Notes under the pieces: model-generated | Databases searched by the model: none | Told to the model about the DNA's origin: nothing | Seen by the model: only the letters and a program-made list of their open reading frames with translations | Translations under genes and position numbers: made by a program | Shown here: piece after piece, positions 1 to 7,087 of the stretch | Layout of the letters: each line of letters begins with the position of its first letter | Position numbering within the stretch: position 1 is the stretch's first letter | Source: Chloroflexota bacterium | GTDB lineage: Bacteria; Chloroflexota; Limnocylindria; P2-11E | Direction: 5' to 3' | NCBI GenBank assembly: GCA_005889075.1 | Contig: VBDQ01000035.1 | Span: forward strand, 1 to 38,747 | DNA length: 38,747 bases

Positions 1-331
1 CCTCGTGGGCTAGGGCGGTCGCCGCCAGTACCGCGTCGAACGCGCCGAGCTCCGGATGCTCTTCGAACAAGCGCAGACCTCGTTCGAGGTGATCCGACTC
101 AACCACGAGCAGCGGCGACAGGAGTTCGGAGTACCGCCGTCCCAGCTGAGCAGCGTCCGCCCGGCCATACCGCCGGGCGCGAACATGCGCGAACTCCTGG
201 ATCACTTCAGGTGTCGTGGCAGCCTCGAGGCTCCGAGTCGTGACGGCACTCACGAGCCGACGGGCCGCATCCCGGAGCTCGTGTTCGGTACCCACGGCGA
301 GCGCGAGGATCGTCGTGTCGACGACGATCAC
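1..331 (-). CDS. PIN-domain toxin, VapC-like (3' end beyond window)
   Basis: Reading leftward from a GTG at 331, the frame stays open to the window edge for 110 codons. It begins VIVVDTTILALAVG, whose Asp5 matches the first acidic residue of PIN domains, and runs to ELGAFDAVLAATAL, the usual late Asp plus Ala-rich helix of VapC toxins. PIN toxins are Mg-dependent ribonucleases, usually directed at tRNA or rRNA. The GTG overlaps the stop codon of the upstream RHH-type antitoxin, so the two are translationally coupled in the usual antitoxin-then-toxin order. The last part of the protein lies outside the window, so the final acidic residues cannot be checked. The PIN call is firm; the RNA target is unknown. 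Confidence 0.8.
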   Translation of the reverse strand, partial: MIVVDTTILALAVGTEHELRDAARRLVSAVTTRSLEAATTPEVIQEFAHVRARRYGRADAAQLGRRYSELLSPLLVVESDHLERGLRLFEEHPELGAFDAVLAATALAHE

Positions 332-585
332 TTCTTCGCGCCAGCGCGTATCTCGGCAAGCTCGGCCTTGAGGTCCGCGATGTCGGCAGGTAGCGGCATC
401 GGACGCGCGGATAGGATCGCCTTTGCGGCCGCACGCTTCCTCTCGAGCGAGACAGGGAACGCCTTATCGATCGCCTCGCGTACCAGTGCGCCAACCGACG
501 CCCGCCGCGCGCGGGCCTCGGCGTGGAGCCGTCGGTAGCGGCGCTCGTCGAGCAGGATCTGAAGCCGCCGCGATAACATACACAT
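328..585 (-). CDS. Ribbon-helix-helix antitoxin (VapB/CopG-like)
   Basis: An 85-residue basic protein. The N-terminal part (RLQILLDERRYRRL followed by SVGALVREAIDKAF) has the beta-strand/helix/helix pattern of CopG/Arc-type antitoxins, which bind DNA as dimers and neutralise a partner toxin through the C-terminal tail. It overlaps the PIN toxin downstream (stop TGA shares bases with the toxin GTG). A second in-frame ATG at 579 gives 83 residues and fits the family start (MLSRRLQ) equally well. With that start, the 7-bp palindrome at 579-600 would lie mostly upstream of the gene as an operator. Function is inferred from fold pattern and gene pairing. Confidence 0.75.
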   Translation of the reverse strand: MCMLSRRLQILLDERRYRRLHAEARARRASVGALVREAIDKAFPVSLERKRAAAKAILSARPMPLPADIADLKAELAEIRAGAKK

Positions 586-600
586 ACATTAGCATGTGTA
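579..600. promoter_or_regulatory. Candidate operator palindrome of the toxin-antitoxin pair
   Basis: Inverted repeat TACACAT, 8-bp spacer, ATGTGTA. It is AT-rich in a GC-rich window and sits on the start codon of the antitoxin gene. RHH antitoxins commonly autoregulate by binding short inverted repeats at their own promoter, so this is the likely binding site. It is also 50 bp upstream of recG on the other strand. Inferred; no binding data. Confidence 0.45.
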
Positions 601-651
601 ATTTCGGTCGCCGGAGGCTGAGGTGATCGTCTCCGGCACCATGTTCATCGG

Positions 652-2784
652 ATGACCGAAGCCCCTGCGCGCGTGCGCGAGCATCCGCGTAGCTCGCTCG
701 ACCTGCCCGCCGTCCGGCTCCCCGGGATCGGCCCCGAATCGGCGAAGCTGCTCGAGCGGCTCGGCGTCCGGACGATCGGCGACCTGCTCTGGCACCTTCC
801 GACGCGGTACAAGGATTTCTCGAGGTTCCGCCCGCTCCGCGCTCTCGTCGCGGAGCAAGAACAGAGCGCCATCGCGATCCTCGGTGAGATCTCGCAGCGC
901 CGTACCGCTCGCGGCCAGCTGCTCACGGAGGCCGAGCTGCTCGAGGAGGACGGAGCGCCGTCGCAGGTGCGCGCCTCGTGGTTCGGCCGTGCCTTCATCA
1001 AGGAGACGCATCGCACCGGCGAGCGCGTGCGGATCAGCGGCCGCGTTCGCTGGGTCGGACGGTCCCTTCAGTTCAGCCAGCCCGCGCTTGAGCCTGCGGA
1101 CGCGCCTTTAGTGCATACCGGCCGGCTGGTCCCTGTTTATGGGTTGACCGAAGGGCTTAAAGACGGCCAGGTGCGCCGGTGGCTTCACACCGCGATCGAG
1201 GGCGGGCCTCGTAGGACCGCGATCGTCGGCGAGGTCCCCGAGCCACTTCCGCAGGATCTGCGCAATCGCCATCGCCTTCCCGACATCGCAGCGGCATTGC
1301 GGCAGGTGCACTTTCCCGATGACGAAAGTCGCCTGCTCGCCGCGCGGCGCCGCCTCGCCTTCGACGAGCTCCTCGTCCTTCAGTTAGCCCTCGCGCAGCG
1401 GCGCGCGCGCTGGACCAAGGACGCGCACGCGTCACCGCTTCGGGTCGCCGACGAACAGCTCGCCACGTGGGTCGCGACGCTGCCGTTCACGCTCACGGCG
1501 GCGCAGGGGCGCGCCCTCGCGGAGGTGCGCGCGGACCTGGAGCGGCCGATCCCGATGTCGCGCCTGCTCGAGGGCGAGGTCGGTTCAGGCAAGACCGTGA
1601 TCGCGGCGCTTGCGGCGCGGATCGCTCAGGTCTCGGGCGCGCAGACCGCGATCATGGCGCCGACCGAATTGCTCGCTGAGCAGCATGCGCGATCGCTCGC
1701 CGCGCTCTTTGCCGATGGCGGGCCGCGGCATGCCCTGCTGACCTCGAGCGTTACCGGCGAAGAGCGCAAGCGCGTCGTTGCCGGCACCGCCGAGGGATCC
1801 ATCGACGTCGTCGTCGGCACGCACGCGCTCGTCGAGGAGAACGTCGTCTTCGCGCGGCTGGGGCTCGCGGTGGTCGACGAGCAGCATCGCTTCGGCGTGC
1901 GCCAGCGTGCGACGTTCCGCGAGAAGGGCGACGGCCTCGACCCGCATCTTCTCCTCACCACCGCCACGCCGATCCCGCAGACCTTGAATCAGACCGTGTA
2001 TCGCGACCTCGACGTCTCGCTCCTGGACGAGCTGCCGATCGGTCGCAAGCCGATCACGACGCATCTGCGCACCCCCGACCAGCTCGCTGGGGTCTGGGAA
2101 GGGATGCGGATCGCGGTCGGGCGCGGTCAGCAGGCCTTCGTCGTATGCCCACGGATCGATCCCGACGAGGCGGGCGATGACATCCCGAGCGCCATCGCGA
2201 CCGAGCGCGATCTCAGGATGGGCGAGCTTCGCGGCTTGCGGCTCGGGTTGATGCACGGGCGCATGGCCGCGAAGGAGCGCGACGATGTCATGCGCCGATT
2301 CGCCGCGCGCGAGATCGACGTGCTCGTCGCGACGACCGTCATCGAGGTCGGTATCGACATTCCGAATGCGACGGTCATGGTCGTTCTCGGCGCCGATCGG
2401 TTTGGCCTCGCACAGCTGCATCAGCTGCGCGGCCGCGTCGGTCGCGGGACCGAGAAGGCGTACTGCGTCTTGGTGAGCGACGCGGCTGACTCACCGCGAC
2501 TTGCGGCCATGGTCGAGCAGAAGGACGGACGGGCGCTGAACGGCTTCGAGCTCGCCGCGCGTGATCTCGAGATCCGTGGCGCAGGCGAGTTCCTCGGGGA
2601 GCGACAGTCAGGAGCGCCGGAGCTACGCGTGGTTGACCTCGCGGACGTCGATCCGCGGCTTGTCGAAGAGACGGCCGGCGAGGCGGACCGGATCTTGCGC
2701 GTCGATCCGGAGCTGGGCCGCTCGGAGCACGAGCTGCTGGCGCGCGCCGTCGAGCAGCTCTGGCGCCGCTACGCCCTCGCGTGA
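652..2784 (+). CDS. recG: ATP-dependent DNA helicase RecG
   Basis: 710 residues, about the normal RecG length. RecG remodels stalled forks and Holliday junctions. The order of parts is right: an N-terminal wedge region beginning with a helix-hairpin-helix-like stretch (LPGIGPESAKLLERLGV, about residues 23-39), an OB fold, then two helicase lobes with Walker A GEVGSGKT (about 307-314), the DEQH box (409-412) followed by RFG, TATPIPQTL, and motif VI-like QLRGRVGRG near residue 590. The start ATG at 652 lacks a strong Shine-Dalgarno. A GGAGG at 613-617 instead serves a 10-codon GTG ORF (624-655) that ends inside the recG start, a possible leader. The 3' end overlaps rsmD by 4 nt (GTGA), so the two are coupled. 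Confidence 0.95.
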   Translation: MTEAPARVREHPRSSLDLPAVRLPGIGPESAKLLERLGVRTIGDLLWHLPTRYKDFSRFRPLRALVAEQEQSAIAILGEISQRRTARGQLLTEAELLEEDGAPSQVRASWFGRAFIKETHRTGERVRISGRVRWVGRSLQFSQPALEPADAPLVHTGRLVPVYGLTEGLKDGQVRRWLHTAIEGGPRRTAIVGEVPEPLPQDLRNRHRLPDIAAALRQVHFPDDESRLLAARRRLAFDELLVLQLALAQRRARWTKDAHASPLRVADEQLATWVATLPFTLTAAQGRALAEVRADLERPIPMSRLLEGEVGSGKTVIAALAARIAQVSGAQTAIMAPTELLAEQHARSLAALFADGGPRHALLTSSVTGEERKRVVAGTAEGSIDVVVGTHALVEENVVFARLGLAVVDEQHRFGVRQRATFREKGDGLDPHLLLTTATPIPQTLNQTVYRDLDVSLLDELPIGRKPITTHLRTPDQLAGVWEGMRIAVGRGQQAFVVCPRIDPDEAGDDIPSAIATERDLRMGELRGLRLGLMHGRMAAKERDDVMRRFAAREIDVLVATTVIEVGIDIPNATVMVVLGADRFGLAQLHQLRGRVGRGTEKAYCVLVSDAADSPRLAAMVEQKDGRALNGFELAARDLEIRGAGEFLGERQSGAPELRVVDLADVDPRLVEETAGEADRILRVDPELGRSEHELLARAVEQLWRRYALA

Positions 2785-3344
2785 GGGTCATCGCAGGGAA
2801 GGCGAAGGGGCGGACGCTCGTGGTGCCACGCGGCGGGGCGACTCGTCCCGCGACCGACCGGATCCGCGAGACGCTCTTCGCGATCCTCGAACCGGAGCTG
2901 CCAGGGGCGCGCGTCCTCGATCTGTTCGCAGGCGCTGGAACGCTCGGCATCGAGGCGCTCTCCCGCGGCGCGATACACGCGACCTTCGTCGAGCGCGGCA
3001 AGGAGGCGGTCGCGGCGCTGCGGAAGAACGTTGCGGCGACCCAGTTCACGGATCGTGCGTCGATCGTCGAGGCGAATGTGCTCTCGTTCCTGAACGAGCC
3101 ACCCATCGAACCATTCGATCTCGCGTTCTGCGATCCACCGTTCGTCGACGTCGAGCTCGCGAATGCGACTCTGGCGCACCCCGGCCTCGCCGCGGCTCTG
3201 CCAGCCGATGCACTTGTAGTGGCGCGTTTTCACAAGAAGCATCCGCCCACACCCCCGCCACGCGCGCGTGTCGTACGCACGACAGAGATCGGCGAGGAAA
3301 CGCTGCTTTTCCTGCGGTACTCTGGCCTCGCTGCGGGAGGGTGA
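2781..3344 (+). CDS. rsmD: 16S rRNA (guanine966-N2)-methyltransferase RsmD
   Basis: 187 residues, typical for RsmD, which methylates G966 of 16S rRNA during 30S assembly. It starts with the family signature MRVIAGKAKG, has the SAM-binding motif DLFAGAGTLGIEAL (47-60) and the catalytic N6/N2-MTase motif DPPF (118-121). GTG start overlaps the recG stop. In many bacteria coaD follows rsmD; here no phosphopantetheine adenylyltransferase is present and a small coiled-coil gene follows after 1 nt, which is a departure from the common order. Confidence 0.93.
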   Translation: MRVIAGKAKGRTLVVPRGGATRPATDRIRETLFAILEPELPGARVLDLFAGAGTLGIEALSRGAIHATFVERGKEAVAALRKNVAATQFTDRASIVEANVLSFLNEPPIEPFDLAFCDPPFVDVELANATLAHPGLAAALPADALVVARFHKKHPPTPPPRARVVRTTEIGEETLLFLRYSGLAAGG

Positions 3345-3345
3345 C

Positions 3346-3810
3346 GTGGACATACAGTTCCTGGTCGAGCGCCTCGAGGCCCTCGTCGTCAATGGACGAA
3401 AAGTACCGATGACGAGCCAGGTCATCCTCGAGCAGGCTGCCGTGCTCGATTTGATCGATCAGCTGCGCGTCGCGATCCCCGAGGAGGTCAAGCAAGCACG
3501 GCGCATCAATCAGGAGACCGACCGCGTTCTCGCGAAGGCGCGCGAGGAGGCGGAGCAGATCATCGGCGCGGCGCAGGAGCAGGCGGCGCTCTTGCTCCAG
3601 GATCACTCCATCCTGAGGGAGGCCGAATCTCGCGCTCAGGACATCGTGGATCGCTCACAGGCGAAGTCGGAGGAGACGATGCGCGGCGCGGACCAGTACG
3701 CCGCGGACGTGCTCGTTCGACTCGAGAGCGATCTCGTCAAAACGCTCTCGATCATCAAGAAGAGCCTCGAGGTCCTCGAGGAGAGACGAGCACAGCCGGC
3801 GGAGACCTAG
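3346..3810 (+). CDS. Coiled-coil protein of unknown function (ATP synthase E/H-like or DivIVA-like)
   Basis: 154 residues from a GTG at 3346, chosen because GGGAGG at 3335-3340 sits 5 nt upstream. The protein is almost entirely helical and charged: Glu/Gln/Ala/Arg-rich heptads from about residue 40 to 145 (for example LAKAREEAEQIIGAAQEQAA). No signal peptide or membrane segment. Its composition resembles the stalk subunits of rotary ATPases and DivIVA-family scaffolds, and homologues are often just called ATPase by name transfer. Its place, 1 nt after rsmD and 2 nt before yceD, points to co-expression with ribosome genes. No function can be assigned from the sequence. Confidence 0.75.
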   Translation: MDIQFLVERLEALVVNGRKVPMTSQVILEQAAVLDLIDQLRVAIPEEVKQARRINQETDRVLAKAREEAEQIIGAAQEQAALLLQDHSILREAESRAQDIVDRSQAKSEETMRGADQYAADVLVRLESDLVKTLSIIKKSLEVLEERRAQPAET

Positions 3811-3812
3811 AC

Positions 3813-4355
3813 GTGAAGATCAGCATCGCGCCTCTTTTGAAGCAGCCGGTCGGCACACATACCGATTACGAGATCGAGGAGTCGCCCATCGACCCCCGCG
3901 GAGAGAATGCGGGCCTTCTCGACGCCGGGGTATCGAGCATCGACGCGGACATCGTCGCGACGCACACCAACCCTGGTGCGCTTCTCGAGGGCGATGCGGC
4001 GGCAAGCGTGTCGCAGCAGTGCAGCCGCTGCCTCAAGCCGATCGAGACGCCCGTCCAGGCTCACTTCGCTGAGCAGTACTACGCCACGATCGACGTCGTG
4101 AGCGGAGTGGAGAAATCAGCTGTCCCTCGCGACGCGAAGACCATCGGCAGCGATTTCCGTATCGACCTCACGCCGCTCTTGCGCGAGGAGGTCATCCTTG
4201 CGACGCCGCTCGCGCCACTCTGCCGGCCGGACTGCAAGGGCCTCTGTGCAGTGTGCGGTCGCGACCTCAATCTCGAGCCGCATATCCACGAGGGCACCAC
4301 CGACGAACGTTGGAGCACGCTTGACGAGTTGCACGATTTTCGCCCGGACCACTAG
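3813..4355 (+). CDS. yceD: YceD-family (DUF177) protein
   Basis: 180 residues. DUF177/YceD proteins are encoded next to rpmF and are needed for normal 23S rRNA accumulation in bacteria and plastids. Visible hallmarks are CSRC (Cys70, Cys73) in the middle and the C-terminal LCRPDCKGLCAVCG with Cys137, 141, 145 and 148, a likely metal-binding knuckle. GTG start at 3813, 2 nt after the previous stop. The usual direct neighbour rpmF is displaced by about 1.1 kb because a lipoprotein gene sits between them. Confidence 0.88.
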   Translation: MKISIAPLLKQPVGTHTDYEIEESPIDPRGENAGLLDAGVSSIDADIVATHTNPGALLEGDAAASVSQQCSRCLKPIETPVQAHFAEQYYATIDVVSGVEKSAVPRDAKTIGSDFRIDLTPLLREEVILATPLAPLCRPDCKGLCAVCGRDLNLEPHIHEGTTDERWSTLDELHDFRPDH

Positions 4356-4375
4356 CGAGGTCTCACCGTAGGCGG

Positions 4376-5395
4376 GTGATGATCTCGAGAGCGGGCGTCG
4401 CGGGCGCGTTGCTGGCGGCGGTGCTCATCACGGCGGCGTGCGCCAGCGGGACGCCGACACGCACCACACAACCGCAGGGCGGGCTGGGCGGGACGACGGG
4501 CGCCACGGGTGTTGGGCTTAAGGCGACATGGGTGCTCGCCAACCCCTCGGGGCTGCTGGGCCTCGACGAGAAGGGTCAGGTCATCGGCGCGATCGTCAAC
4601 CTGCCGCCGCAGAGCGCACCGGCGACCCCGGCGCTCGCCCCCTCGGGGAAGGCCATCGTGTTCGCGCTGACCCCACAGACTGATCCGAAGACAGGGTTCG
4701 GTTCCGACCTCTACGAGGTGAACCTCGACGGAAGCAACCTGCATCCGCTTCTCCAGCACGAGGCAGACAACGTCTTCTACAGCACGCCGCGCCTCGATCC
4801 GACCGGCAACGTCCTCTATTTCCAGCGGACGGCCGGGATCATCGAGGGCGGGCAGTACGTACGCAATGACTACTCGATCGAGCGAATGGATCTTCGGACT
4901 GGCGAGCGCAAGAAGCTGCTGGTCGACGGTGGCGACTTCGGCATCCCGCCCGCGGCCGATCGCCTGATCTACGTCCACCTCACCGAAGGACAGCCCGACA
5001 CGCTTTGGACCTCGAACGTCGACGGTAGTGACGCGCGGCCGTTCTTCGGCAAGGACAAGTGGTTCTATCTGCAGGCCCCGCGCTTCGCGCCGTCGGGTTG
5101 CCGGCTCGTGTTCTCCGCCGCGGGGCACAGCGCGACGCGGATGATCGGCGGCAAGGCGGGGTACGCGCACCTCGGCATCCCCTCGGATCTCGACCTCGTG
5201 CAGTGCGATAACTCCGGTCTTCGCACCATCGCGACGACGGTGGACGACGTCGATCCGGCGTGGTCCCCCGATAGCACCCAGATCGCGTACGTCGCGACCG
5301 GCGGTTTGTTCGTCGTAACGGTCGGTGACGGCAGCACCCGAACGGTGACGCAGGGAAAGGACTTCTTCTTCGGCGGGCTCGTCTGGCTGAAGTAG
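4376..5395 (+). CDS. TolB-like beta-propeller lipoprotein
   Basis: 339 residues with a lipoprotein signal peptide: short hydrophobic stretch then the lipobox TAAC with Cys at about residue 22, followed by a Gly/Thr/Pro-rich linker. The body holds PD40/WD40-like strands typical of TolB propellers, such as APSGKAIVFAL, DLYEVNLDGSNLHPLL, RLDPTGNVLYFQRT and PAWSPDSTQIAYVATGG, each a Pro/Ser-Asp-Gly turn followed by a beta strand. It is probably membrane-anchored on the outside and bound to unknown ligands. GTG at 4376 or ATG at 4379 could both serve. It interrupts the common yceD-rpmF adjacency, and rpmF after it seems to have its own promoter. Role unknown. Confidence 0.8.
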   Translation: MMISRAGVAGALLAAVLITAACASGTPTRTTQPQGGLGGTTGATGVGLKATWVLANPSGLLGLDEKGQVIGAIVNLPPQSAPATPALAPSGKAIVFALTPQTDPKTGFGSDLYEVNLDGSNLHPLLQHEADNVFYSTPRLDPTGNVLYFQRTAGIIEGGQYVRNDYSIERMDLRTGERKKLLVDGGDFGIPPAADRLIYVHLTEGQPDTLWTSNVDGSDARPFFGKDKWFYLQAPRFAPSGCRLVFSAAGHSATRMIGGKAGYAHLGIPSDLDLVQCDNSGLRTIATTVDDVDPAWSPDSTQIAYVATGGLFVVTVGDGSTRTVTQGKDFFFGGLVWLK

Positions 5396-5407
5396 GCCGG
5401 CGCCCGA

Positions 5408-5413
5408 TAGAAT
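5408..5413 (+). promoter_or_regulatory. Candidate -10 box for rpmF-plsX-nusB
   Basis: TAGAAT in the 49-bp gap before rpmF, inside TAGAATCGACCGC. The same TAGA[A/G]TCG core occurs upstream of three other genes in the window (19382, 24602, 27806). No clear -35 is seen 16-18 bp upstream. A start about 7 nt downstream would leave a leader of about 25 nt containing AAGGAG at 5431-5436, a good Shine-Dalgarno 8 nt from the TTG start. Confidence 0.4.
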
Positions 5414-5444
5414 CGACCGCAGTCCCCCTGAAGGAGCACCGTTT

Positions 5445-5642
5445 TTGGCTGGCCAACCCAAGAAACGCATACCGCGAGCGGCGCAGGGCGAGAGGCGCAG
5501 CCACCTGGCGCTGCGCGCGATGACGCTCGTTCCTTGTCCTCAGTGCAAGAGTCCCAAGCCGCCGCACCAAGCGTGTCCCCACTGCGGCACTTTCCGCGGC
5601 CGGCAGGTTATCCCGATCAAGACGAAGCGGACGCCGGCTTAG
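5445..5642 (+). CDS. rpmF: 50S ribosomal protein L32
   Basis: 65 residues, normal for L32. Starts M-A-x-Q-P-K-K-R as in the family and carries the zinc-ribbon form: Cys31-x2-Cys34 and Cys44-x2-Cys47. The start is TTG at 5445 with AAGGAG 8 nt upstream. L32 sits near the peptidyl transferase exit region of the 50S subunit. Basic tail RGRQVIPIKTKRTPA is typical. plsX follows after 15 nt, the conserved rpmF-plsX arrangement linking ribosome and lipid synthesis. Confidence 0.95.
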   Translation: MAGQPKKRIPRAAQGERRSHLALRAMTLVPCPQCKSPKPPHQACPHCGTFRGRQVIPIKTKRTPA

Positions 5643-5657
5643 CCCGAGAACGCGCCA

Positions 5658-6656
5658 GTGAAGATCGCCGTCGATGCAATGGGCGGCGACCACGCCCCGG
5701 ACGAGATCGTCCGGGGCGCGCTGTTGTACCGGGACGAAGGCGGGACAGCGGAGCTCATCCTCGTAGGCCGTGATGAGGATCTGCGCCGGATCGTCGGCGC
5801 GGCGGTGCCCCCGGGGATCACCGTCCGCGACGCGCGCGATGTCGTCGCGATGGACGAGCATCCGGCCAGCGCGCTCCGGCGGCGGGCGGACACGTCGATC
5901 GGCATCGCGACCTCGCTCGTGAAGCATGGCGAGGCGGATGCCGTCGTTTCCGCCGGCAACACCGGCGCCACCATGGCTGCCGCGCTGCTCCTCCTCGGGC
6001 GCATCCGCGGCATTGACCGTCCGGCGCTCTGCGGGATGCTTCCCACAACGAAGGGGAAGCCGGCGTGCCTTCTCGATGCCGGCGCGACGATGGACGCCGA
6101 CGAGCACAACATCCTTCAGTTCGCCCGGATGGCCGCGCGCTTCATGGAGCAGGTGCACGGCGTGGAGCGACCGTCGGTCGGACTCATCAACGTGGGCGAG
6201 GAAGCCGAGAAGGGTGGCCGCCTGCAGCAGACCGCGCATGCGCTCCTCTCCGGCGCGGAAGATCTCAACTTCTACGGGAACATCGAAGGCCGCGACGTCG
6301 TCCGCGGGACGACGGACATCTGCGTGACCGACGGCTTCACCGGCAACGTCCTTGCGAAGGGAATGGAGGGCGTCGTCGACGTCTTCGTGGAAGGCATCCG
6401 CAACGACATCTTCGGCGGCCCACTCGGCAAGGTCGCAGGGCTCTTCGCGTTGCCAGGGCTCGGCAAGTTCCGAAGTCGGATGGACTACGACCCGTATGTC
6501 TCGGCGCCGCTGCTCGGCGTCGCGGGCGTCTCGGTCGTCACCCATGGTCGCGCGCGGGCGAACATGATGCGCCGCGCGATCGAGGTGGCCGAGCGCGCCG
6601 TGGACACCCGACTTGTTGACGTGATCGCCGAGATCCCGACGCGGAACGCGGCGTGA
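5658..6656 (+). CDS. plsX: Phosphate acyltransferase PlsX
   Basis: 332 residues, as expected. PlsX makes acyl-phosphate from acyl-ACP, the first step of phospholipid synthesis in the PlsX/PlsY pathway. It begins MKIAVDAMGGDHAPDEIV, the diagnostic N-terminus, and contains SAGNTGATMAAAL (about 94-106), NVGEEAEKGG and DGFTGNVLAKGMEG, all conserved family blocks. GTG start. The stop is overlapped by the GTG of nusB (GTGA). The fabH/fabD/fabG genes that often follow plsX are absent; acpP comes 2.6 kb later after nusB and two minus-strand genes. Confidence 0.96.
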   Translation: MKIAVDAMGGDHAPDEIVRGALLYRDEGGTAELILVGRDEDLRRIVGAAVPPGITVRDARDVVAMDEHPASALRRRADTSIGIATSLVKHGEADAVVSAGNTGATMAAALLLLGRIRGIDRPALCGMLPTTKGKPACLLDAGATMDADEHNILQFARMAARFMEQVHGVERPSVGLINVGEEAEKGGRLQQTAHALLSGAEDLNFYGNIEGRDVVRGTTDICVTDGFTGNVLAKGMEGVVDVFVEGIRNDIFGGPLGKVAGLFALPGLGKFRSRMDYDPYVSAPLLGVAGVSVVTHGRARANMMRRAIEVAERAVDTRLVDVIAEIPTRNAA

Positions 6657-7087
6657 GCACCGGCGCCGCGCGGCCTCCGCGCGGCGGCCGTCACCCCGCG
6701 CGACGTCTGGCCCTGCAGACGCTCTTCGAGATCGACTTCAACCGCGCCGACGCCAAAGAGACCTGGCAGCGCGGTGCATTCCGAGCGGGATTGACCGAGG
6801 AGGCGGCCGCCTTCGCCTGGGAGATCGTCGAGGGCGTCCTCCAGCATCGCAAAGACCTCGATCGCGAGATCGCCACGTTGGCCCCGGAATTTCCAATCGA
6901 CCAGATGGCCCGCATCGACCGGAACGTGCTGCGAATCGCGCTCTACGAGCTGCGCGTCTCGGGCGACGCGCCCGCGGGAGTGATCATCGACGAGGCGGTC
7001 GAGCTGGCGAAGATGTTCGGAAGCGAGGCGTCACCCAAGTTCGTGAACGGCGTCCTCGCCACCGCGGTGGGCGGCGGCAAGACCTAG
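6653..7087 (+). CDS. nusB: Transcription antitermination factor NusB
   Basis: 144 residues, normal for NusB, the all-helical protein that with NusE/S10 binds boxA RNA in rRNA antitermination. Recognisable blocks are RRLALQTLFEIDFN, the central FPIDQMARIDRNVLRIALYEL and the C-terminal VIIDEAVELAKMFGSEASPKFVNGVL. GTG start overlaps the plsX stop, so it is translationally coupled. Its stop TAG is shared, through the palindrome CTAG at 7084-7087, with the stop of the convergent gene. Confidence 0.95.
   Translation: MSTGAARPPRGGRHPARRLALQTLFEIDFNRADAKETWQRGAFRAGLTEEAAAFAWEIVEGVLQHRKDLDREIATLAPEFPIDQMARIDRNVLRIALYELRVSGDAPAGVIIDEAVELAKMFGSEASPKFVNGVLATAVGGGKT

Noticed and set aside
1585-2421. 278-residue minus-strand frame inside recG
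   Set aside because: Fully antisense to RecG helicase motifs; no start signal or recognisable domain.
4980-6545. 521-residue minus-strand open frame opposite the TolB-like lipoprotein gene, rpmF and plsX
   Set aside because: It lies wholly opposite clear genes, is rich in Arg/Asp/His with no family motif, and is a normal by-product of high-GC codon use.
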